Assembly (NCBI GenBank): GCA_023387735.1
Contig: JAEWHP010000043.1
Location: 62,001 to 126,000, forward strand
DNA from: Pseudomonadota bacterium
Lineage (GTDB): Bacteria; Pseudomonadota; Alphaproteobacteria; Rhizobiales; Xanthobacteraceae
Length of the DNA: 64,000 bases
Direction: 5' to 3'
Shown here piece after piece: positions 16,007 to 24,742 of this stretch. The notes beneath the pieces were generated by a model, which did no database searches, was not told the origin of the DNA, and worked only from the letters and a program-made list of their open reading frames with translations. The translations under genes were made by a program, and so were the position numbers. Positions within the stretch are counted from its first letter, which is position 1. Each line of letters starts with the position of its first letter.

Positions 16007-16038
16007 TTGCGGCCTGCAGCACAAACTGCAGGCCGCAA
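16007..16038 (+). other. strong hairpin between nirK and nirV
   Basis: Arms 16007-16019 (TTGCGGCCTGCAG) and 16026-16038 (CTGCAGGCCGCAA) are perfectly complementary over 13 bases with a six-base loop (CACAAA). No T-run follows, and the nirV ribosome site AAAGGAA starts just after it. It likely protects the nirK message end or limits nirV expression. Confidence 0.65.
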
Positions 16039-16056
16039 CTGCAAAGGAATCCGGCG

Positions 16057-16917
16057 ATGCTATTCGCCATGAAAATCAAGATCGCGATCACCCTCGCCGC
16101 CTTGGCGAGCCCTGTCGCATTCACGGTGGCGCCCGTTGATCATGGCAGCGTCGACGCCGGAATCACCACCATTCCAGCCAGACCGTTTCAGTATCGGATG
16201 GCCGGCGACTTTTCACGTAACGGCAAGCCGGCGGAAGCGCCGCTGCGCGACATGCTGATATCAGGCGGCGTCAGGATCATGACGAGCCAGGTCACATCGC
16301 GCGAGTATGCGCTTTGCGTCGATGACGGCACGTGCCCTCGCATCCCCCATGCATCGGGAGCGGCGGATCGTCCCATGGTTGGCGTGAGCTGGCGGGATGC
16401 AACGGCCTACGCCGACTGGATCACGAAAAGGACGGGCGTCGTGCATCGACTGCCGACCGATGAGGAGTGGGTATTCGCCGCCGGCGAGAAAGCCCGCGAC
16501 GAAGCGCTTCCGCTTGCCGATCCGGTCGATCCGGCACAAGCCTGGATCGCGCGTTACGAGGCCGAAGCCAACCGGGCGCGCCCTGTCGCAACTGATCCGC
16601 AACCGATCGGCACGTTCGGCCGCAACGAGAGCGGCATCAACGACGTCGGCGGCAACGTCTGGGAATGGACCAGCACGTGCTTCCTGCGGATGACGCTGCA
16701 GCCGACGGGAGCGGCTCAGGTCAGCAATACCAATTGCGGAGTCCGCGTCGTGCAAGGCGCGCACCGGACCTATATGACCGATTTTATCCGGGACCCTCGC
16801 ACGGGCGGCTGCGCCGCCGGCGTCCCGCCTGCAAATCTCGGATTCCGGCTGGTGGTCGAGGACCGGAACTGGCCAAAGCTGCGCCGGATGATCGTGGCAA
16901 GCCTCAGGTCGAATTGA
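16057..16917 (+). CDS. nirV: NirV, formylglycine-generating-enzyme-like protein
   Basis: A 286-residue protein of the sulfatase-modifying factor/FGE fold, the usual partner of nirK. It has a signal-like N-terminus (MKIKIAITLAALASPVAF). Family motifs are seen in MISGGVRIMTSQVTSREY-like start, PMVGVSWRDATAYADWI, HRLPTDEEWVFAAG, GGNVWEWTSTC and NLGFRLVVE. The function is unknown although it is conserved beside nirK in many denitrifiers. AAAGGAA seven bases before the ATG at 16057 supports this start; a second ATG at 16069 is possible. It is the last gene of the nir unit. Confidence 0.9.
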   Translation: MLFAMKIKIAITLAALASPVAFTVAPVDHGSVDAGITTIPARPFQYRMAGDFSRNGKPAEAPLRDMLISGGVRIMTSQVTSREYALCVDDGTCPRIPHASGAADRPMVGVSWRDATAYADWITKRTGVVHRLPTDEEWVFAAGEKARDEALPLADPVDPAQAWIARYEAEANRARPVATDPQPIGTFGRNESGINDVGGNVWEWTSTCFLRMTLQPTGAAQVSNTNCGVRVVQGAHRTYMTDFIRDPRTGGCAAGVPPANLGFRLVVEDRNWPKLRRMIVASLRSN

Positions 16918-17025
16918 GCTTTGCAATGGTCCACACCGCCCCGATGTTCATACTTCGACCCGAGAAGATCTGTTCACAGACCGTTCTTGATCTTCCGACC
17001 ACCAGATGCTTGATGTCGCTGCATC

Positions 17026-17115
17026 GGAAGGGTGGCCGAGTGGTTTAAGGCACCGGTCTTGAAAACCGGCGTGCCTGCAAGGGTACCGTGGGTTCGAATC
17101 CCACCCCTTCCGCCA
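17026..17115 (+). tRNA. tRNA-Ser (anticodon UGA)
   Basis: The acceptor arms GGAAGGG and CCCTTCC pair perfectly, followed by discriminator G and encoded CCA. The D arm GCCGAGTGG...GGC is typical of class II tRNAs. The anticodon stem CCGGT/ACCGG encloses CTTGAAA, giving anticodon TGA. A long variable arm and T arm GTGGG TTCGAAT CCCAC follow. All match serine tRNA. I see no second copy of the 3-prime end in the window, so there is no sign of an integrated element using it. Confidence 0.97.
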
Positions 17116-17316
17116 AAAATTCCGGATAATGATCTGATACTATTACCATATTGCGGAGGGTCAGTACGCTCGACGATGCGGATCAGCCCCGTCGCTGCGC
17201 TGATTCCGTGTGGACTCTAGGTCACCGCCTCAAAACTGGCCCCAAACGGCCGAGGGATTACCACTTTTACCCGTCCCCAATGCTCCCTATCTTGCCTTGC
17301 CGTCTGGGGGAGCGCC

Positions 17317-17487
17317 ATGGAGCTATTTCGCGCCGAGAAGGTTGCCACCGTCGTGGACCAGGCCACCAAGACCTGCCGCTTCTGCGATGAAAAACTCCGG
17401 CATGTCAGGGCGGTGGTGATTTCCGACACCGGCGCTGTCATCCACATGTTCGAATGCCGGTGCGGCGAGCGCACTTGGACCGACTAG
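17317..17487 (+). CDS. 56-residue zinc-ribbon-like small protein
   Basis: This short gene reads MELFRAEKVATVVDQ, continues through KTCRFCDEKLRHVR and ends MFECRCGERTWTD. Four cysteines form Cys-x-x-Cys and Cys-x-Cys pairs 24 residues apart, a probable zinc ribbon. A good ribosome site (GGGGGAG) stands five bases before the ATG at 17317. It lies just after tRNA-Ser, and a clear terminator follows at 17648. No homolog family is recognised, but the paired cysteines and codon structure support a real protein. Confidence 0.75.
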   Translation: MELFRAEKVATVVDQATKTCRFCDEKLRHVRAVVISDTGAVIHMFECRCGERTWTD

Positions 17488-17647
17488 GAAGGTTGGCGGC
17501 CATTGCGATTGATAACGCGCTCGCTGCGAGCGGCGGCCCGCCCGGCCTGAAGCAAAAATCCTTTACGGGCCTCTCCTCCCCGTTGAACCTTTTTTGCGGC
17601 CGGGCAGACACACATCTGAGGTCCCCCAAGCCTCGCAAGCCCACATT

Positions 17648-17687
17648 GAAAGCCCCGCTTCCCCCAAGGCGGGGCTTTCGCTTTTGT
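17648..17687 (+). terminator. Rho-independent terminator after the small zinc-ribbon gene
   Basis: GAAAGCCCCGC (17648-17658) pairs perfectly with GCGGGGCTTTC (17669-17679) over a ten-base loop. GCTTTTG follows, a short T-run on the plus strand. Confidence 0.75.
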
Positions 17688-18042
17688 CGGGGTCTGCGGA
17701 TCGACTGCGTCGTCCATTCGCCCAGCAGGCGTATGGCGCCTGATGGCGGTTCCAGAATTAACCTCCATCGCGGACATCAAGCTTAACGCGCGACTTTCGT
17801 TGCGGACGTCCCAAACAAGCCTAGCGTGGCCGCAGTCGCGCAGATTGGCCGCCCCCCAGTATGGCCTGCGTACTGTGCGATCAGGGGTCGCTTCGTGCCC
17901 TCGAGGCGGCCCCGCCCTCCACAAGACAAAGGCCACGCGGGCGTTACGCCGCATGGCCTGATGCCGGGACTGTCCCGCTCCTCGCAAGATTCCGTCGCCG
18001 CTCAATCAACTGCGAAGCCTTCAGAATGTTCCCATAACCAAA

Positions 18043-18072
18043 GAAGCCCGCCGGGTTGAGTCGACGGGCTTC
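18043..18072. terminator. hairpin, possible bidirectional terminator
   Basis: GAAGCCCG (18043-18050) pairs with CGGGCTTC (18065-18072), and inner CG pairs extend it. The flanks are AAA on the left and CCTAC on the right, so on the minus strand it would be followed by TTTGG. It lies downstream of the minus-strand cysteine-rich gene and could end that transcript. Confidence 0.45.
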
Positions 18073-18258
18073 CTACGCGGTTACGCTACTAAGTCCTCGC
18101 GGGCCTTGGGAGCGATCCGCGATTGCTGAGACGGTACAGCGCAGCGGTTAAAAAAGTGCAGATGGTCGTGCGGCGTGAGGCTTCGACCTCTGTCGCCATG
18201 CATCCTTGTCTGGAAGAATCTCGTGCGGACAACCGAGCCCCTGGCGCTTGCGTGCTGA

Positions 18259-18495
18259 CTAATAGCGCGACAGGCGCATGGTCGCATTGCGCACGCATTT
18301 GATGAGCCGCCAGTCGCAGCGCAGACACTTGCTCTGATGGCCTCCCCAGTCGCCTGCTCCTCCGGCCCTGTCGGCGCATCTGCCCAGGCAATTCGCCGCC
18401 TGGTCTTCACAGCGCCGGTGCTGTGCTTGTCCCGGAGAGTTTAGCAGCAATCCCGTACCAACAAGCGTGATCGCGAAAACAAGGAGCCGTGTCAT
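18259..18495 (-). CDS. small secreted cysteine-rich protein
   Basis: A 78-residue precursor. The signal peptide MTRLLVFAITLVGTGLLL ends at GQAQ. The mature part (about 54 residues) has six cysteines, including CEDQAANCLGRC and KCLRCDWRLIKC, suggesting disulfides in the periplasm. AGGAGG lies seven bases before the ATG. I recognise no family. It stands alone between two non-coding stretches. Confidence 0.7.
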   Translation of the reverse strand: MTRLLVFAITLVGTGLLLNSPGQAQHRRCEDQAANCLGRCADRAGGAGDWGGHQSKCLRCDWRLIKCVRNATMRLSRY

Positions 18496-19119
18496 GGTCG
18501 AACCTCCTGGAAAGGCGCGCCCTCGCTCGGAATACTAACGTCCCGATCGAACCAAATCCAGCAAGGCAGGACAGCGGCGATGTCGGGCTGCGCGGAGAAC
18601 CGTGCAGCGAACGACCGCAGGGCTCGGCAGCCGAAAGCAGAAAAGCCGTTCGATCGGCGACGTCGAAAAAACGACTCACGAATGATGCGTTACGATCAAT
18701 ATAGCAATAAGCGCATCTTTATGTCGTCATAACTAGCGGTTGTTCGAATAAAGGCAGCCTGCGACGCTTTTTTTTCGCGCTCCGCCAAACTTAGTTTCGC
18801 GTTAAGGCACCTGCTGCAATCTGGCTCTCGGGCGGATCATGATACTCCTGAAATGGGAGGGGCATCAGTGGCTTGGGGCAATCGAACAATGGCTGGCGCT
18901 GGTATTTTCCTACTTTTTTATGGGCAGAATTACGGTCATTTGGCCGTAAAACCCACGGACTGCGTTGGTGGCCTGTCGAAGGTTGGGCGAATGTGTGACT
19001 GAAATGTCATAGGGGATTTGAGTTCCATTTGTTAGCCTACAAACTCAATTGAAACATTGGGCGATCCGGGGTCGGCATGACCCCGGTTTCTTCGAAGCGT
19101 TATACGGGGCAGGGCCAGG
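18496..19119. other. AT-rich intergenic/promoter region before the secretion genes
   Basis: About 620 bases without a supported gene. The right half is richer in A and T than the surroundings and leads into the tolC-like gene. A perfect palindrome with spacer is at 18930-18949. The last 120 bases probably hold the promoter of the type I secretion operon. Confidence 0.5.
18930..18949. promoter_or_regulatory. palindrome TTACGG-N8-CCGTAA upstream of the secretion operon
   Basis: TTACGG and CCGTAA are perfect inverted arms with an eight-base spacer, 171 bases upstream of the TolC-like start. It looks like an operator for a dimeric regulator; the regulator is unknown. Confidence 0.4.
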
Positions 19120-20811
19120 ATGAAATCGGCATTTTTCGCGTTCGCCAGCATCTTGGCCACAACTGCGGCTGTTTCCGCTCAGCCTTTTTCCATCAACGAT
19201 GCGCTGAAGCAGGCAACCCTGACCAACCCGGGTGTCGGCGAGGCGTCCGCGAATCGACGCGCCACGGAATCGGAGCTTCGTCAGACCCAAAGCACACTGC
19301 TGCCGCAAGTTCGTCTGGAGGCGCGGTACGGTCCCGAGAAGTTCGACCAGAGCGCCGCGGTTGTGAGTTCGTCGGCCACGCCAATACCAGCGCCGGGAGC
19401 CGGCGGTTGGCGCAACGGATCTCAAGGATCGGTCGTCGTACGGCAGGTGCTGTTTGACGGCTTTGCATCGATCAATGACATCTGGCGCCAGTCGGCCAGG
19501 GTCAACGCGGCAGCCTTCCGGGTCCGGGAGCGAACCGAACTGATCGCGCTGGATGCAGCGGAAGCTTACGTTGATGTGGTCCGCTATCTGCGTCTCGTCG
19601 AACTTGGGCAGCAAAATGTTGCCATCCATGAAAGGATATTCTCGAACGTCAACTCGCGTTTTTCGGGTGGACGTGCCGGCGAAGGCGATCTGGAAACGGC
19701 GCGGGAGCGGGTCGAGAACGCCCGCGCGACGTTGGCGGAATTCCGCAGGAGCCTCGACGAGGGTCGCGCCAAGTACCGCAGGGTCGTTGGACTGGAGCCG
19801 CACAATCTCCGCTTCCCGGCCCCCCTGTCGGGATTGCCGACCACCAGGGATGAGGCGTTGGCTGTAGCCGTTCGCTTCAATCCGACGATCAGGGCGGCGC
19901 AATCCGACGTTGACGCGGCCAAGTATGCCTTCAAGGTTACCGACGGCGCTTTTGTCCCCAACCTGTCGCTGGAGGGCCGCGCTACTCACTCCGACAACAC
20001 CTACCCGTATCTGGGGGTCACGCATGACGACTATAGCGGCAAGGTCGTCATGTCCTGGGACATCTTCCGCGGCGGCCAGGATGCATGGCGTCGTAACGAG
20101 ATGGCCGAGCGCCATACCGAAGCGACCATGCGTCACGCGCGGTTGCAGCGCGATGCGCTCGAGTCGATCGACAAGGCCTGGGCCGCGCGTACGGTCACGG
20201 CAACGCGCGTTGCAGCCTTAACGCGTCAATTGCAGGCGGATCGCAAAGCCATCGCGGCCTATGACAAGGAATACGAACTCGGCCAGCGCTCGTTGATCGA
20301 TCTGCTGAATGCGCAGAACCAGTATTTCAACGCCGCCGTCTCGCTGACGTCGTCGCGCGGCGTCATCGTTTTCGCCGACTATCAGATGCTGGCGGCGATG
20401 GGCACTTTGCTTGAATACCTCAAGGCGCCACCTCCGGTGGACGCTGCGCCGGTCGATTTGATGCCGATCGGCCTGCCCGCCTACACGCTTCCCACGCCTC
20501 GCGTGAATCTGCCCCAGACCGGTTCTGAACCGCTCCGGGTCGCGACTCCGGCCGTTGCGCCTTCCGCTGTCCCCCTCGCCTATGCCGCTGCCAGCGAGCC
20601 GCGGGACGCCTTTAGTGACCGCTGGCATCGCGGATCGGCCGTAGCGCGAATGCTCGGAGCGCCGGAGTGGTTCGCCCAGAAGAACGGCCTGGCGCCAAAC
20701 CTGGTCACGAGCCACGTCGATCCGACGGTGCAGCCCTCGATGTCCTATGCTTCGGCGAATGACGACAAGCCACACTGGCTGCTGTCGGCGTTTCCCCCCA
20801 ACAGGAAGTAA
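19120..20811 (+). CDS. TolC-family outer membrane protein of type I secretion
   Basis: A 563-residue precursor with a signal peptide (MKSAFFAFASILATTAAVSA). Two outer-membrane-efflux repeats of long coiled helices follow. The first begins FSINDALKQATLTNPGVGEA and the second LAVAVRFNPTIRAAQSDVDA, with beta-barrel segments such as GKVVMSWDIFRGGQDAWRR. The C-terminal 110 residues are Pro-rich and extra to the TolC core. It forms the trimeric outer membrane channel for the exporter encoded next. The ABC and HlyD-like genes follow on the same strand, giving a full type I system, most likely for the giant adhesin encoded opposite. Confidence 0.9.
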   Translation: MKSAFFAFASILATTAAVSAQPFSINDALKQATLTNPGVGEASANRRATESELRQTQSTLLPQVRLEARYGPEKFDQSAAVVSSSATPIPAPGAGGWRNGSQGSVVVRQVLFDGFASINDIWRQSARVNAAAFRVRERTELIALDAAEAYVDVVRYLRLVELGQQNVAIHERIFSNVNSRFSGGRAGEGDLETARERVENARATLAEFRRSLDEGRAKYRRVVGLEPHNLRFPAPLSGLPTTRDEALAVAVRFNPTIRAAQSDVDAAKYAFKVTDGAFVPNLSLEGRATHSDNTYPYLGVTHDDYSGKVVMSWDIFRGGQDAWRRNEMAERHTEATMRHARLQRDALESIDKAWAARTVTATRVAALTRQLQADRKAIAAYDKEYELGQRSLIDLLNAQNQYFNAAVSLTSSRGVIVFADYQMLAAMGTLLEYLKAPPPVDAAPVDLMPIGLPAYTLPTPRVNLPQTGSEPLRVATPAVAPSAVPLAYAAASEPRDAFSDRWHRGSAVARMLGAPEWFAQKNGLAPNLVTSHVDPTVQPSMSYASANDDKPHWLLSAFPPNRK

Positions 20812-20843
20812 ACGCGTTAAGGTTTATCCTGTGTGAGTAGGCC

Positions 20844-20864
20844 CCGGCGCGACGACGGCGCCGG
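20844..20864 (+). other. hairpin downstream of the TolC-like gene
   Basis: CCGGCGC and GCGCCGG form a seven-base stem around a seven-base loop, followed by TTCCTGTATT. It may cause partial termination before the ABC exporter gene. Confidence 0.4.
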
Positions 20865-20993
20865 TTCCTGTATTAACTGTCTGACAGGATAGCTGAATCC
20901 GGCGTGTGTTTGGTAAAGCGAACTACTATATTCTGACAATTGTTAGCCGCGCCCCGGTTCGGCGGGACTTGTTCATGATCAGAGGCATTTGCT

Positions 20994-23276
20994 TTGTTCT
21001 CGCGGACCCCCAAGCAGGCTGAAGCCCGGCCAATTGAACCAGTTGAAGATGCGTCGGACAGGATCATTGGACCTGCCGATCTCAGCACGCCCAGGTCCGA
21101 TCCCCTCGCCGACCCCCTCGCCGCTTCCCTGACTTATCTGGCCGCCCATCACGGCCGCGCCGTGAGCAGGGAGGCTCTGTTGGGCGGCCTTCCGATTCTC
21201 GATGGACGGCTCTCGGTGGCCTTGTACGACCGGGCTGCCCGGCGGGCCGGACTGGAGACCGAGGCGATCAAGCGGGATATTGCCGACATCCCCGCGATCG
21301 TTCTTCCAGCGGTCCTGGTCATGCGCACCGGTAGGGCGCTGATACTCCTCGGGATCGATACGGTTAATCAGAGCGTCAAGGTTCTGGATCCAACGAAGCA
21401 GGATGATGCCTCGAAGGTCGTGAGCATCAAGGAACTCAGCGCCGACTATACCGGCTACACTTTCCTGGTGAGGGCCGCTGCCGAGGCCAATGCACGTGCC
21501 GTTGCCGCCGGAGATCTGCCTCGCAACCATTGGTTCTGGTCGGTAGTCAAGGTCCACTGGCGCAGCTACGGGCACATCGCGCTGGCGGCACTCCTGATCA
21601 ACATTCTCGCGCTGGCGATGCCCCTGTTCACCATGAGCGTGTACGACCGGGTCATTCCCAACGGCGCCATTCCATCGCTCATTGCATTGTCCGTCGGCAT
21701 GGGCATTGCGGTCGTATTCGACTTCGTGCTGCGGGCAGTACGGAGCCGCATGATCGATGTCACCGGCAAGACCATGGATGTCGTACTGGCGGCGAATATT
21801 TTCGAGCACGTCATGGCGGTCAAGATGGCGCAGCGGCCGGCCTCGGTCGGCATCCTCGCCAATCAGTTGCGCGACTTCGACTCGGTACGCGAGTTCTTCA
21901 CCTCCGGCAGCATCGTGTCGGCGACCGATCTCTTGTTCGCCATGCTGTTCCTTGCCGTGCTGTTCACGATCGCAGGGCCGCTGGCATGGATACCTTTGAT
22001 CATGCTGCCGGTCATGATCGCGGTCGGCTTCATCATGCAGCGGCCGCTCGATCGGGCGATGAAACGGCTGCAGGCGGAATCCGCCGCGCGTCACGGCGTG
22101 CTGGTTGAATCCCTCTCGGGTCTCGAGACCGTCCGCGCCACCGGCTCGGAAGCCCGCATGCAGACCGCCTGGGAGCGTTCCGTCGCAGCCACGGCGAGAT
22201 CGGGCGAAGATGTGCACTTCTGGTCCTCGCTGACATTGACCAGCGCCAGTTCGGCTCAACAGATAACCAGCCTGTTGATGGTCATCATCGGCGTGTTTCT
22301 CATTCTCGACGGCAAGCTCTCGGTGGGCGCACTCGTTGCCGCCAACATGCTTGCCGGCCGCGTGCTGGGACCGATCGCCGGCATTGCCTCGATCATCACG
22401 CGCGGCACCCAGACCCTGGCGTCGCTCAAGTCAATCGACCGCATCATGTCGCTGGAGCGGGAGCGATCGCCCGAGCGGGCCTACGTTACCCGCAAGATCA
22501 ACGAAGGACGCATCAGCTTCGAGAATGTCAGTTTCAGCTATCCCAACGCCCCGGGCAAGGCGCTGGACAAGGTCACGTTCAAGATCGAGGCGGGCGAAAA
22601 GATCGGCATCATCGGCCGCGTCGGCTCAGGCAAGACCACGGTGGGCCGCCTCCTGCTTGGATTCTATGAAGCGCAGGAAGGCCGCATCCTGGTCGACGGC
22701 GTCGACTCCCGCCAGTACGACCCGTCCGACCTGCGCACGGGAATTGGATTTGCCTTGCAGGATACCGACCTGTTCTTCGGTAAGCTGCGCGACAACATCG
22801 CGCTCGGAAAGCCGCACGCGACCGACGAGGAAGTGCTCGCGGCCGCGCGGCTCGCCGGCGTCGAAAGCTTCATCGCCGGTCATCCGATGGGCTACGACAT
22901 GCCGATCTCCGAGGGAGGTCGCAGCCTCTCCGGCGGCCAGAAGCAGGCGATCGGACTGGCGCGTGTGCTTATCAGGAAGCCGCGGGTGCTGTTTCTCGAC
23001 GAGCCGACCGCGCATTTCGACGTCCGCAGCGAAAACGAATTCCTCGAACGGTTGAAGGCGCTGCGCGACGAGCGGATGACGATCATCATCTCGACGCATC
23101 GTCTCTCGCTGCTCGGCATGGTCGACAGGCTGCTGCTGTTCGACAACGGCCGCCTGGTCGCAGACGGACCGCGCGACAAGGTCATGGCGATCCTTCAGGG
23201 CAAGCCCGCCCCGGCTCCGGCGGAAAGCTTTGCCGGCGTTGCAACCCGGGTGCAGAAGCCAAATGCCGCCAACTGA
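20994..23276 (+). CDS. type I secretion ABC transporter (LapB-like, degenerate C39 domain)
   Basis: A 760-residue inner membrane exporter. An N-terminal C39-peptidase-like region (about 40-165) lacks the catalytic Cys, as is typical of adhesin exporters such as LapB. About six transmembrane helices follow (190-480). The ATPase domain has Walker A GRVGSGKTTVGR near residue 543, signature LSGGQKQ near 646 and Walker B VLFLDEPTAHFD near 668. It begins with TTG at 20994; AGAGG lies eight bases before, and no in-frame ATG is usable. It overlaps the HlyD-like gene by 14 bases. The likely substrate is the giant adhesin encoded at 26848-37497. Confidence 0.93.
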   Translation: MFSRTPKQAEARPIEPVEDASDRIIGPADLSTPRSDPLADPLAASLTYLAAHHGRAVSREALLGGLPILDGRLSVALYDRAARRAGLETEAIKRDIADIPAIVLPAVLVMRTGRALILLGIDTVNQSVKVLDPTKQDDASKVVSIKELSADYTGYTFLVRAAAEANARAVAAGDLPRNHWFWSVVKVHWRSYGHIALAALLINILALAMPLFTMSVYDRVIPNGAIPSLIALSVGMGIAVVFDFVLRAVRSRMIDVTGKTMDVVLAANIFEHVMAVKMAQRPASVGILANQLRDFDSVREFFTSGSIVSATDLLFAMLFLAVLFTIAGPLAWIPLIMLPVMIAVGFIMQRPLDRAMKRLQAESAARHGVLVESLSGLETVRATGSEARMQTAWERSVAATARSGEDVHFWSSLTLTSASSAQQITSLLMVIIGVFLILDGKLSVGALVAANMLAGRVLGPIAGIASIITRGTQTLASLKSIDRIMSLERERSPERAYVTRKINEGRISFENVSFSYPNAPGKALDKVTFKIEAGEKIGIIGRVGSGKTTVGRLLLGFYEAQEGRILVDGVDSRQYDPSDLRTGIGFALQDTDLFFGKLRDNIALGKPHATDEEVLAAARLAGVESFIAGHPMGYDMPISEGGRSLSGGQKQAIGLARVLIRKPRVLFLDEPTAHFDVRSENEFLERLKALRDERMTIIISTHRLSLLGMVDRLLLFDNGRLVADGPRDKVMAILQGKPAPAPAESFAGVATRVQKPNAAN

Positions 23277-24513
23277 TTTTGCATTCGCAAACGATATCCG
23301 TGCCGCAGCTGCGCTACGCACCCCGCGGACCTCCCGCATGCTGCTGATTACGTTCCTGGCCATGCTGGTAGCGTTCCTGACGTGGGCGCATTTCGCAGTG
23401 CTGGACGAGGTCAAGCGCGGCAACGGCCGCGTCGTGCCCTCGCGGCAAACCCAGGTGGTGCAGAGCCTCGAAGGCGGTATCGTCGGAGAAATCCTCATCC
23501 AGGAGGGTGCGATCGTACAGCAGGGGCAATCCCTGATGCGCATCGACGACACCAAATTTGCTTCCGAGTTCGGTGAAATAAGGGAGCGGCGCGCCGCGAT
23601 GGCAGCCCGTGTCGCAAGGCTCGAGGCGGAGGCGCAGGGACGCAGCGAGGTCACCTTCCCCGATCAGCTCGACACGGTGGTGCCGGCCTCAGTCGCCACC
23701 GAGACCAGCGTGTTCAAACTGCGCGCGCAGAAAGTGGCGCAGGACGTCGACGTGCTGAACCAGCAGGTCACGCGGCTCAGCGGCACCCTCAAACTGCTCG
23801 AGCGCGAGCTCACCCTCACCCGCCGGCTGTTCGAGCAGAAGGTCGTGCCCGAAATCGAAATGCTGCGGCTCGACCGTCAGGCGACGGAAATGCGCGGGCA
23901 GCTCGCCGAGGCGCAATCGAAGATAGCGAACACGCTCGCCTCCTTTCAATCGCAGGCCAACGAGGATCTCGCCAAGTCGAAGTCCGACCTCGCCGTGCTC
24001 GATGAAAACATCAAGTCCGCGCAGGACCGCGTGCGCCGAACCGACCTCAAAGCCCCCGTGCACGGGATCGTCAACAAGCTGAACGTCACGACCATCGGCG
24101 CGGTGGTGCAGCCCGGTGCCAACCTGATGGACATCATCCCTCTCGACGACTCGCTGCTGGTAGAAGGCAGGATCCGGCCGCAGGACATCGCCTTCATCCG
24201 CCCCGACCAGGACGCGGTGGTGAAGCTTTCCGCCTACGACTCCTCGGTCTACGGCTCCCTGAAGGGCAAGGTGGAACGCATCAGCGCCGATACCATCGTC
24301 GACGACAAGGCGGACAAGACCGAACGCCAGGAGACCTTTTACCGCGTGATGGTTCGGACCGAAAAGAATCATCTGGGAACCGCCAAGAACTCGCTGCCGA
24401 TCATTCCGGGCATGATCGCCACGGTCGAAATTCTCACCGGCGAGAAGACCGTGCTGGATTATCTGCTCAAACCCGCGCGCAGCCTGCGCGATGAAGCCCT
24501 GCGCGAGCGCTGA
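23263..24513 (+). CDS. HlyD-family membrane fusion protein of type I secretion
   Basis: A 416-residue periplasmic adaptor (LapC/HlyD type). A short cytosolic tail is followed by one membrane helix (about 27-45; MLLITFLAMLVAFLTWAHF). A biotinyl-lipoyl-like domain includes VVQSLEGGIVGEILI, and a long alpha-hairpin spans about 95-270. The closing half of the lipoyl domain reads DLKAPVHGIVNKLNVTTIG, and the C-terminus carries the HlyD signature (GMIATVEILTGEKTVLDYLLKP). The ATG at 23263 lies inside the end of the ABC gene, indicating translational coupling; a longer reading adds only overlap with that gene. Confidence 0.93.
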   Translation: MPPTDFAFANDIRAAAALRTPRTSRMLLITFLAMLVAFLTWAHFAVLDEVKRGNGRVVPSRQTQVVQSLEGGIVGEILIQEGAIVQQGQSLMRIDDTKFASEFGEIRERRAAMAARVARLEAEAQGRSEVTFPDQLDTVVPASVATETSVFKLRAQKVAQDVDVLNQQVTRLSGTLKLLERELTLTRRLFEQKVVPEIEMLRLDRQATEMRGQLAEAQSKIANTLASFQSQANEDLAKSKSDLAVLDENIKSAQDRVRRTDLKAPVHGIVNKLNVTTIGAVVQPGANLMDIIPLDDSLLVEGRIRPQDIAFIRPDQDAVVKLSAYDSSVYGSLKGKVERISADTIVDDKADKTERQETFYRVMVRTEKNHLGTAKNSLPIIPGMIATVEILTGEKTVLDYLLKPARSLRDEALRER

Positions 24514-24742
24514 GGCGCTCCGGATTGCTTAACAAAGAGTCAATTTTGGCCGCCCCATTTGGGGCGATTTGGAGCGATGCGGCCAACCTGTAGTTGACTG
24601 CTTTTTCTGTATTCCTTTGATTGCTAAGCCGATTTAACCCGGTCTAAGCCGCGCTGCCGTTAGCTGCGTCCCGATAACAGTTGTGGGAACGCGGATCGAC
24701 GCTCAGACGTTGACTGACGTTCCCTGGAATGGGGACGTCGCG

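Larger units (their letters stand above)
17488..18258. other. intergenic stretch without recognisable genes
   Basis: About 770 bases between two small-protein genes. It contains two hairpins (17648-17687 and 18043-18072). Open readings here lack ribosome sites and look like composition artefacts, so no gene is called. Confidence 0.5.

Noticed and set aside
17026..17115. tRNA-Ser as an integration site for a genomic island.
   Set aside because: No integrase gene and no repeat of the tRNA 3-prime end was seen in the window.
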